DNA of 64,000 bases from Cyclobacteriaceae bacterium (lineage in GTDB: Bacteria > Bacteroidota > Bacteroidia > Cytophagales > Cyclobacteriaceae). The translations under genes and the position numbers were made by a program. This document shows positions 57,544-64,000 of the stretch, piece after piece. Under the pieces are notes generated by a model. It saw nothing but the letters and a program-made list of their open reading frames with translations, was not told the origin of the DNA and searched no databases. Position 1 is the stretch's first letter. Each line of letters starts with the position of its first letter. The stretch is from positions 496,001-560,000 of the forward strand of contig JAHBUC010000002.1 in assembly GCA_019638275.1 (NCBI GenBank), in the 5' to 3' direction.

Positions 57544-58806
57544 ATGAGAGAGACTGGTTTGATAATGCTGTTTTTTGTGCTGACACTTACAGCGCACGCA
57601 TTACAAGTGCGCGATAGCCTGGATATAAAAATCGGGCAAATGATTTTGATTGGATTCCCAAAGGCTGAAGTGGATAAAACCGTGTTGGAGGAAGTGAGGC
57701 AGGGAAAAGTGGGATCAATCATTTTGTTTGAGAAAAATATTCCGCCAAAGAATTCCTACATCGCGTTAAAGAAAATTACCTGGACATATCAGCAGGCAGC
57801 ATCCATTCCGTTGCTGATTGCCATTGATCAGGAGGGCGGAAGAGTGAATCGTTTGAAAGAGAAGTATGGTTTTCCACGATCAGTGACAGCGGCACAACTT
57901 GGCAAGATGCCGCTGGATTCTGTTCGGTTTTATGGTGAAACAACAGCCGCAACACTGGCGGGCCTGGGCATTAACCTGAATTTTGCCCCGGTGGTTGACC
58001 TGGCATCCAATCCCACCAACCCGATCATTGCAAAAGTAGAGCGGGCTTACTCCGCCAACCCCGATTCAGTTGCGTTGTATGCAAAAGAATTTATAAAAGC
58101 ACATCATAAGCTTGGCGTGCTTACTACGCTAAAGCACTTTCCGGGCCATGGTAGTTCGAAAGACGATACCCACCTCGGCATAGCCGATGTTACCAATACA
58201 TGGAGTAAAGAGGAATTGACTCCCTATAAAAAACTTATTGGTGAAGGTTTTGTAGATGCAGTAATGACTGCCCACATCGTGAATAAGAAGTTGGATGAAA
58301 AGGGAAACCCGGGAACACTTTCTTCTTCCATCATCAATGGTATTTTAAGAAAGGAGTTGGGGTACCAGGGCGTTGTATTTTCAGATGATATGCAAATGCA
58401 TGCCATTGCGAAACACTACGGACTGGAAGAAGCCATCAGACTTTCCATTCTGGCGGGAGTGGACATCCTTACTTTCTCCAACAATATTTCTGGTAGTCAA
58501 GAGCGTACAGTTGATGTGGTGCACCGCATAATTCGTAAATTCGTACAGGATGGCGTGATCACTCCCGAGCGGATCGATGAATCGTACAAGCGCGTGATGG
58601 CGCTGAAGAAAAGACTGAATGGCACAACCGCAGATTACTACCGGGCAAGAATGATTAAGGTTGAGCGCGAAGCAATAAAAGCGCAAGAACTTAGTCGGAA
58701 AAATATGGAGCTTGCCTTAGAGCAGGAACGTGTGGCGCAGGAACTGTATGAAAACCTGAAAGCCGAACAGGGCAAATCAAAAAAGAAGAAAAAGAAAAAA
58801 GATTAA
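57544..58806 (+). CDS. nagZ: Family 3 glycoside hydrolase, NagZ-like beta-N-acetylglucosaminidase, 420 aa
   Basis: Signal peptide-like start (RETGLIMLFFVLTLTAHAL), then GH3 motifs: IPLLIAIDQEGGRVNRL, LGVLTTLKHFPGHGSSKDDT (NagZ-type KHFPGHG...D-T/H acid-base loop), GVVFSDDMQMHAIAKHYGLE (nucleophile Asp) and ILAGVDILTFSNN. NagZ cleaves GlcNAc-anhydroMurNAc in wall recycling; classical NagZ is cytoplasmic, but this one has an export signal, as in several Bacteroidota. The C-terminus is a Glu/Lys coiled coil ending in a lysine run. It follows the PBP4 gene directly. Confidence 0.92.
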   Translation: MRETGLIMLFFVLTLTAHALQVRDSLDIKIGQMILIGFPKAEVDKTVLEEVRQGKVGSIILFEKNIPPKNSYIALKKITWTYQQAASIPLLIAIDQEGGRVNRLKEKYGFPRSVTAAQLGKMPLDSVRFYGETTAATLAGLGINLNFAPVVDLASNPTNPIIAKVERAYSANPDSVALYAKEFIKAHHKLGVLTTLKHFPGHGSSKDDTHLGIADVTNTWSKEELTPYKKLIGEGFVDAVMTAHIVNKKLDEKGNPGTLSSSIINGILRKELGYQGVVFSDDMQMHAIAKHYGLEEAIRLSILAGVDILTFSNNISGSQERTVDVVHRIIRKFVQDGVITPERIDESYKRVMALKKRLNGTTADYYRARMIKVEREAIKAQELSRKNMELALEQERVAQELYENLKAEQGKSKKKKKKKD

Positions 58807-58818
58807 ATCGAATAACAA

Positions 58819-59109
58819 ATGGAAAACGTGTCCCCCGATAAAACAGCATTGAAGCGGTCACGAGTAACCGCACTGGTGTTTGCTGCACTGACCATACTTT
58901 CATTGCTCCTTTTGGTTTATGCTTTTATACAAAAGGCAGAGTCAGAGCGGCTCATGTCGGAGGTTAATGAGTGTAAAAAAAATTATGAAGAAGTTGCAGG
59001 TCAACTGGAGCAAGAGAAAGTGCGGGCAGAAGAAAACTTTAAGCGTGCTGAGGAGGTGTATGCACAGGCAAAGGCACTGGAAGAGCAAGCAAAGCAAAAC
59101 AGGAAGTAA
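58819..59109 (+). CDS. Small membrane protein with coiled coil, 96 aa
   Basis: One membrane helix (VTALVFAALTILSLLLLVYA) followed by about 60 residues of coiled coil rich in Glu, Lys and Ala (QLEQEKVRAEENFKRAEEVY). No enzymatic motif. It is encoded 12 bases after nagZ and 11 bases before a protein with exactly the same layout at 59121-59384, so the two may pair as a membrane heterodimer. Function unknown. Confidence 0.7.
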   Translation: MENVSPDKTALKRSRVTALVFAALTILSLLLLVYAFIQKAESERLMSEVNECKKNYEEVAGQLEQEKVRAEENFKRAEEVYAQAKALEEQAKQNRK

Positions 59110-59120
59110 ACTATCAACAT

Positions 59121-59384
59121 ATGAACTCAAAACTCACCACCATCATTTTACTGGTACTGTTTCTGGCCGCAGCAGCATTCGGGTTTTACCAGCAGAACCG
59201 CGTTTCAACCTTAGAAAATAAGTATGAGGAAGCGTTGCAGGATATGGAGGATGCGTACAAGCGGTTAGAAGAGAAAGACAAGGAATTACAACAGGTGGTA
59301 AAAATGGCTGAAGCAGCCAAGGCGGAAGCAGAACAGCAAAGATTAATCGCAGAAGAGGCCTTGAAAAAGAAGTCTGGTAAATAA
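59121..59384 (+). CDS. Small membrane protein with coiled coil, second, 87 aa
   Basis: Membrane helix at the very N-terminus (TTIILLVLFLAAAAFGFYQ), then a coiled coil (LENKYEEALQDMEDAYKRLE, EKDKELQQVVKMAEAAKAEA). Same organisation and similar size as the preceding gene; a heptad-like pattern is visible in both. Its TAA shares a base with the ATG of the next gene (TAATG), indicating coupling to the N-formylglutamate amidohydrolase. Function unknown. Confidence 0.7.
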   Translation: MNSKLTTIILLVLFLAAAAFGFYQQNRVSTLENKYEEALQDMEDAYKRLEEKDKELQQVVKMAEAAKAEAEQQRLIAEEALKKKSGK

Positions 59385-60190
59385 TGGAAACTTTTCAGGT
59401 TGTACCGTCTACGCAGGATAAAGTTCCATTAATCTTAAGTGTGCCTCATTGTGGTACGGCATTCCCTGATGAGCTGAAATCTCAATACAAGCAACCACTG
59501 ATTCAATCACCTGATGACACGGATTGGTTTGTGCATCAGCTTTATGATTTTGCACCTGCCATGGGCATTACCCTGATTCATGCGGTGTACAACCGCTGGG
59601 TGATTGACCTGAACCGCGACCCACAAAGCAAACCGTTGTATTCGGATGGGCGAATCATTACCGGGTTGTGCCCCACCACCGATTTTTTTGGAAGGCCATT
59701 ATATGTTGATGAGCGATCAGAAGTTGATCAGCAGGAAATAAGCAGAAGGGTAGTGTTGTATTACGAGCCGTATCATCAAAAACTGAAATCATTATTGGAG
59801 GAAACAAAAAAGCAATTTGGTCAGGTGTTGTTGTGGGATTGTCATTCCATCCGGCAATATGTACCCACTATTCACAAAGAAAAGTTTCCGGATTTGATTT
59901 TAGGAGATGCCGATGGTACATCCGCTTCACCGGGGTTGATTGAAACCGCCATTCGTAACCTGGAGTCATCCGGATATTCCTTTCAGCATAATTATCCGTT
60001 CAAGGGTGGATACATCACGCGCCAGTACGGCAAGCCAACCGACAATCAGCATGCGTTACAGTTGGAGATGAGCAAAGTGCAATACATGGATGATGGTGAG
60101 ACGAAATACGATCATGGACGTGCAGACAAGATGCGCGATGTGTTGAGACGTACGTTGGAGGCGTTGATTGATAGGTTGGTGAAAGTATAA
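59384..60190 (+). CDS. hutG: N-formylglutamate amidohydrolase, 268 aa
   Basis: N-formylglutamate amidohydrolase family: LILSVPHCGTAFPDELKSQY, DDTDWFVHQLYDFAPAMGIT, VYNRWVIDLNRDP with the family N-R-x3-D-x-N-R-D-P signature, VLLWDCHSIRQYVP with the metal His, and RQYGKPTDNQHALQLEMSKV. It hydrolyses N-formylglutamate to glutamate and formate, the last step of the five-step histidine pathway. The neighbour at 60199 makes its substrate (HutF), which supports the assignment. No signal peptide. Confidence 0.93.
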   Translation: METFQVVPSTQDKVPLILSVPHCGTAFPDELKSQYKQPLIQSPDDTDWFVHQLYDFAPAMGITLIHAVYNRWVIDLNRDPQSKPLYSDGRIITGLCPTTDFFGRPLYVDERSEVDQQEISRRVVLYYEPYHQKLKSLLEETKKQFGQVLLWDCHSIRQYVPTIHKEKFPDLILGDADGTSASPGLIETAIRNLESSGYSFQHNYPFKGGYITRQYGKPTDNQHALQLEMSKVQYMDDGETKYDHGRADKMRDVLRRTLEALIDRLVKV

Positions 60191-60198
60191 TCTGACAA

Positions 60199-61488
60199 AT
60201 GAAATATTTTCAATTCAAATATCTGTTACAACAGGAAGGCTGGCTGCAAAACGTTTATCTTAAAATAGATGAACAAGGCATCATTCAATCCTTGTCAACT
60301 GCTCCACCCGATTACGCGGTCTCGATTGAATACATTAACGGCTTTGCGTTGCCGGGTTTTCAAAATGCACATTCGCATGCGTTTCAATTTGGTATGGCCG
60401 GCATGGCCGAAAAACATGAACCGGGAACAAACGATGATTTCTGGAGTTGGCGCGAGGCCATGTACGAATGTGCCTTGAGTATGAATCCCGATGAGATGGA
60501 ACAAGTAGCCACTGCGTGCTACAAGCAGATGCTGCGCAAGGGTTACACTCATGTAGCAGAGTTTCACTACCTTCATCATGATAAGAACGGAAAGCCTTAC
60601 GCGAATCTTGCCGAGATGGGCGAGCGCTTACTTGCGGCTGCAGTTAATGCCGGAATAAAAATTACGCTCGTTCCGGTATTTTATCAGCAAGGTGGTTTTG
60701 GTAAAGATCCGCAACCACGACAACGAAGATTTATATCACAAACTATTGATGACTATTTTCAATTGTTGGATGACACCGCGCATGCGGTTTCAAATTGCGC
60801 TACGGCAAAACTTGGTTTCGGTGTTCACTCCCTTCGTGCGGTTAAACCTGAAGACGTAATGCGAACGTTTGAGCAGGGCCCTAAAGACATTCCTTTTCAT
60901 TTACATGCGGCTGAGCAATTGAAAGAAGTTGACGATTGTATCGCTTCACTGAACAAACGCCCCATTGAATGGCTGTTGGAAAATTTGCCGCTCAACGATC
61001 GCTTTCATATTGTGCACTGCACACACATGAATGACCGTGAAGTGCATGACCTGGCAAAATCCGGAGCGAATGCAGTACTATGCCCGGGTACGGAAGGCAA
61101 CCTGGGGGACGGCATTTTCAGGCTAACTGATTTTTATAAACATGGTGGCAGTTGGTCGATTGGAACGGACAGCCACATAAGTTTAAATCCGCTGGAGGAT
61201 TTACGTTGGCTTGATTATGCGCAGCGGTTTACCACGCATCGCAGAAACACATTTGATGATGGTGCTTCGGTATTAATTAACAAAACACTTATCGCAGGCC
61301 GCAAGGCAATGGGAAATCAGGTTCAGACTTATTTTGAAGTTGCCCAACCTCTGGATGCGGTTGTTTACAATGAACAGGCTCCTTTACTAAAGCAAGCCGG
61401 AACCCAACATGGGCTTTCAGCCTTGTTGTACACTGCCGATTCGTCTGCCATTTTAGGCACCTTGGTTGATGGGAGATGGATTGTTTGA
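60199..61488 (+). CDS. hutF: Formimidoylglutamate deiminase (HutF), 429 aa
   Basis: Amidohydrolase-superfamily deiminase: FALPGFQNAHSHAFQFGMAG (metal H-x-H), YTHVAEFHYLHHDKNGKPY, FGVHSLRAVKPEDVM, PFHLHAAEQLKEVDDCIASL, HIVHCTHMNDREVHDLAKSG, CPGTEGNLGDGIF and WSIGTDSHISLNPLEDLRWL (catalytic Asp). HutF converts N-formimidoylglutamate to N-formylglutamate and ammonia. It follows hutG by eight bases. hutH, hutU and hutI are not in this window. Confidence 0.93.
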   Translation: MKYFQFKYLLQQEGWLQNVYLKIDEQGIIQSLSTAPPDYAVSIEYINGFALPGFQNAHSHAFQFGMAGMAEKHEPGTNDDFWSWREAMYECALSMNPDEMEQVATACYKQMLRKGYTHVAEFHYLHHDKNGKPYANLAEMGERLLAAAVNAGIKITLVPVFYQQGGFGKDPQPRQRRFISQTIDDYFQLLDDTAHAVSNCATAKLGFGVHSLRAVKPEDVMRTFEQGPKDIPFHLHAAEQLKEVDDCIASLNKRPIEWLLENLPLNDRFHIVHCTHMNDREVHDLAKSGANAVLCPGTEGNLGDGIFRLTDFYKHGGSWSIGTDSHISLNPLEDLRWLDYAQRFTTHRRNTFDDGASVLINKTLIAGRKAMGNQVQTYFEVAQPLDAVVYNEQAPLLKQAGTQHGLSALLYTADSSAILGTLVDGRWIV

Positions 61489-61666
61489 TTTTGCCCCTCC
61501 TTTTTCAAACAAATAGACTAGAAGATTGAACAAAATTTAATTTCGCAATTAGCCCGCCCGGGGTTGTTTTCGTAACCGGAATTGAATTTCTTACATTGAT
61601 TTTATAACATAGTATTTTGGTCATTCTCAGTGATTTGGCTGAAATAGATTTGCTGTGTAATTAGCT

Positions 61667-62281
61667 ATGCGTCTTGCCCTCTCCATATTGTTTTTGATAG
61701 CATGCTTTAGTGGCATTGCGGCAATTTTTTGGGAACAGGAGTATCAATACAGTTTGCCCACACCCGTTCCTGCAAACTATAAGGCGGTTCCGGTAGGTCA
61801 GGCAGTTTCAACAAGTGCGTTTTCAAATCTTCCTGAAGGTCCGTTGTTCCTGCACTTTTATAATCCGGATTGTCCGTGTTCGCGTTTCAATGCCAAACAT
61901 TTAAAATCATTGATCCGTCAATATGGAGACAGTGTACAGCTTTTTATTGTGGTTCCAACCCTGGCCGCAAAGCGCAAAGCCGCTTCGGAGTTTGGCGAAG
62001 AACAACAATACCTCATTGATGATAAACTGCAAATAGCCAATGCGTATGGTGTTTATGCTACACCCCAGGCCGTATTGGTTGATCGCGAAGGGAAATTATT
62101 TTACAGAGGTAATTATAATAAGTCGCGTTACTGCACCACAAAGGCCAGTAACTATGCAGAACTAGCCCTGGTGGCATTGCTCAATAATCAGAATCCCCCC
62201 GTGTTTGATTTTTTTGCGACTGAAGCCTATGGCTGCTCACTTGAAGAAGAGGAACGCACAACACAATTGAATTTTTTTTAA
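61667..62281 (+). CDS. Membrane-anchored thioredoxin-fold protein with CPCS site, 204 aa
   Basis: N-terminal hydrophobic helix (RLALSILFLIACFSGIAAIF), then a redoxin fold: LFLHFYNPDCPCSRFNAKHL with D-C-P-C-S at the redox position, VQLFIVVPTLAAKRKAASEF, and YGVYATPQAVLVDREGKLFY with cis-Pro. Further cysteines lie near 160 (RYCTTKAS) and 190 (GCSLEEEE). Likely periplasmic or membrane-facing redox protein. It is followed six bases later by a GAF sensor gene, so it may be part of a redox-sensing unit, but that is speculation. Confidence 0.78.
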   Translation: MRLALSILFLIACFSGIAAIFWEQEYQYSLPTPVPANYKAVPVGQAVSTSAFSNLPEGPLFLHFYNPDCPCSRFNAKHLKSLIRQYGDSVQLFIVVPTLAAKRKAASEFGEEQQYLIDDKLQIANAYGVYATPQAVLVDREGKLFYRGNYNKSRYCTTKASNYAELALVALLNNQNPPVFDFFATEAYGCSLEEEERTTQLNFF

Positions 62282-62287
62282 AGACCC

Positions 62288-64000
62288 ATGGAAGCCAAGA
62301 AACTAACCTCGACTGAGCGGAGAACAATCTTTGAAGCAATCAAAAAGAAATCCGATGTTTTCATGAATTACGCACTGGCTGCGTATTTTCTGTTCGGAAT
62401 TTTTCTTTCCTTTTTTTACGATACGTATTTTATTGCTATTGGCGTAGGCGGATTAAGTATTGCAGCTTATTTCATTGTGAAGGCGTTGTTGCCCAGCAGC
62501 AACCTGTACCAATATGTTTTGGGCGGGGTGCTTGCCATTTTTGCAGCCCAGTTTATCTACCAGATGCATGGTTTGTTTGAAATGCACTTCTTTGTTTTTG
62601 TGGGGTCTACCCTGTTGATCACCTATCAAAACTGGAGATTGCAGTTACCTTTGATTATTCTGGTTGTTATTCATCATGCTTCCTTTGCATACATCCAGTA
62701 CTTGGGTTACAAGGAAATTTATTTCACGCAGCTTGACTACATGGATTTACAAACGTTCATATTTCATGGAGCGCTGGCAGCGGTAATCGTTGCCATCTGT
62801 GGGTACTGGGCATATGACCTTGAACAGAAAACGATCTCTGAGTCAGTCAACAAAATAGCACTTGAGGGACAGCTGAGTAACGTTCAACAAAATATCGCTT
62901 TTGCAGAACAGATCAGTTCCGGAAACCTGACGGTTGAGTATCAGTTGCTGAACGATCAGGATGAACTAGGCAATGCACTCCTTTCCATGCGCGAGAATCT
63001 GTTGAAGGCAAGCATAAAGGAAAATCAGGAGAAGTTCATCACGATAGGGATTACCCAGGTTGGAGACGTGATCCGTAACAATCCGGATTCACTGCAAAAG
63101 CTTTCTGATGATTTTGTGCGCACGGTGGTGAAGTATATGGGCATGAACCAGGGCGGCTTGTTTTTGCTGGAGCAGGAAGGAGATAAAGAGTTTCTTATGC
63201 TTACCGCATGCTATGCATACGAGCGCAAGAAATACCTGGAGCGTAAAGTTAATGTGGATGAGGGATTGGTAGGTCAATGCTTTATGGAACGCGATGTAAT
63301 TTACATGACTCAAGTTCCACAAAATTATGTTCAGATCACATCAGGATTGGGCGAAGCCACGCCCGGTAGCGTTATTCTGATTCCGGTAATGACCAATGAT
63401 GAGATTGTTGGTGTGCTGGAGCTGGCTTCCTTTAAACCACTTGAACAATACAGAATAGATTTCCTGAAAAAGGTTTGCGAAAATATTGCTTCATCAATTG
63501 TGGCCTCACGTGTTACCGAACGCGTGAAGCGTTTACTTGCAGAATCGCAGCAACAAACTGAAGAAATGCGTGCACAGGAAGAGGAGATGCGCCAGAACAT
63601 GGAAGAGCTGCAAGCGACACAGGAAGAGATGAGAAGAAAAGAGCAACATGCACAGGAAGTGTTACAGTCAGCGCACCTGAAAGCCGAGCGCACCGCCCAG
63701 ATACGCAATACCATGAAAAAGTTGGTGAAAGATGTGGATGTGCAGGCTGGCAATTGGGAAGTGGCCATTGATAAAATTACGGGCGCTGCGTTTTCGTTTA
63801 TGAATGTGTCGCGTGTGGGTTTGTGGATGGTGGGTGACAACAAAGAAACACTTCGTTGCGAAAAGTTATTCAGCCGCAAGCGCGGTACAGATCAACTGGA
63901 AACATTCCGCGCCACGGAGTATCCACATTTTTTCAGCAGCATTTTTGCTGAGGAGGATTTACGGGCTGTGGACGTAACACGCCACGCATCTTTGCATGAA
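62288..64000 (+). CDS. GAF-domain membrane sensor, N-terminal part (3' end outside window)
   Basis: ATG 62288; open to the right edge (571 codons). About five to six membrane helices at 25-185 (FLFGIF-type, GVLAIFAAQFIYQMHGLF, LIILVVIHHASFAYIQYLGY, GALAAVIVAICGYWAYDLEQ), then a HAMP-like linker (QISSGNLTVEYQLLNDQDEL). A GAF domain follows (about 255-400; LTACYAYERKKYLERKVNVD, GSVILIPVMTNDEIVGVLEL), a coiled coil (QEEEMRQNMEELQATQEEMR), and the start of a second GAF (NWEVAIDKITGAAFSFMNVS). The output domain is not visible: kinase, PP2C phosphatase or cyclase are all possible. Confidence 0.85.
   Translation, partial: MEAKKLTSTERRTIFEAIKKKSDVFMNYALAAYFLFGIFLSFFYDTYFIAIGVGGLSIAAYFIVKALLPSSNLYQYVLGGVLAIFAAQFIYQMHGLFEMHFFVFVGSTLLITYQNWRLQLPLIILVVIHHASFAYIQYLGYKEIYFTQLDYMDLQTFIFHGALAAVIVAICGYWAYDLEQKTISESVNKIALEGQLSNVQQNIAFAEQISSGNLTVEYQLLNDQDELGNALLSMRENLLKASIKENQEKFITIGITQVGDVIRNNPDSLQKLSDDFVRTVVKYMGMNQGGLFLLEQEGDKEFLMLTACYAYERKKYLERKVNVDEGLVGQCFMERDVIYMTQVPQNYVQITSGLGEATPGSVILIPVMTNDEIVGVLELASFKPLEQYRIDFLKKVCENIASSIVASRVTERVKRLLAESQQQTEEMRAQEEEMRQNMEELQATQEEMRRKEQHAQEVLQSAHLKAERTAQIRNTMKKLVKDVDVQAGNWEVAIDKITGAAFSFMNVSRVGLWMVGDNKETLRCEKLFSRKRGTDQLETFRATEYPHFFSSIFAEEDLRAVDVTRHASLHE

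Noticed and set aside
1..64000. tRNA, rRNA or riboswitch genes
   Set aside because: No cloverleaf with a T-loop GTTCRA context, rRNA segment or recognised riboswitch core was found on reading the gaps between genes.

Overview
This window looks like a chromosomal segment of a gliding Bacteroidota bacterium, most likely of the order Cytophagales. The evidence is the gliding genes gldD and gldE, a SprB-repeat protein ending in a type IX secretion (T9SS) sorting domain, a PorT-like outer-membrane barrel, very large propeller-type two-component sensors, several promoters of the TAnnTTTG type, and the general lack of Shine-Dalgarno sites. I saw no rRNA, tRNA, CRISPR array, intact insertion sequence or phage.

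Layout. 1-2183 is housekeeping: the tail of an HtrA/Deg protease, a small protein and ispH, whose conserved N-terminus runs upstream of any normal start codon. 2294-5950 is an accessory stretch of small genes (toxin-antitoxin pair, DUF1801 proteins, rifampin ADP-ribosyltransferase arr, a RibD/DHFR-like reductase, a GNAT acetyltransferase). It is punctuated by three direct copies of a repeat of roughly 130-170 bp that fills whole intergenic gaps. 6140-8906 is an AT-rich three-gene unit coding for a PHP-phosphoesterase/ABC-type-ATPase fusion, a small acidic protein and a winged-helix-like protein; it is the best candidate here for a poorly described conflict or defence system. 9040-17537 mixes secreted proteins, a phosphodiesterase, a TonB-dependent receptor, a second toxin-antitoxin pair and a fructosamine-kinase-like protein. 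17577-24555 is a signalling block: propeller histidine kinase, beta-barrel, NarL-type regulator and an FtsX/MacB-type permease. 24686-28599 holds enzymes on both strands.

28619-35244 is the core cluster gldD-gldE-ssb-mutY on the minus strand, diverging from HU-like protein, TPR protein, a 29-residue basic peptide and ribonuclease G/E on the plus strand. 35276-45576 is mostly minus strand: a SprB/T9SS surface protein, membrane proteins (TMEM175-like, PrsW-like, DUF4153), a PhoD phosphatase, a SugE/Gdx-type exporter and two thioredoxin-fold proteins. 45577-45926 is a non-coding gap with a perfect DnaA-box sequence. 45927-55675 runs rightward: flavin oxidoreductase, VOC protein, recG, a kinase-less propeller sensor and a six-PAS histidine kinase. 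55719-64000 also runs rightward: DinB, PBP4-type carboxypeptidase, NagZ-like GH3, two tiny membrane coiled-coil proteins, the last two histidine-degradation enzymes (N-formylglutamate amidohydrolase and HutF), a thioredoxin-fold protein, and a GAF-domain sensor cut by the right edge.

Functional themes are surface motility and T9SS secretion, cell-wall turnover (PBP4 with NagZ), histidine catabolism, genome maintenance (MutY, SSB, RecG) and many sensory proteins. Palindromic repeats of several families sit in intergenic gaps, and one has become the N-terminal signal region of GldD.
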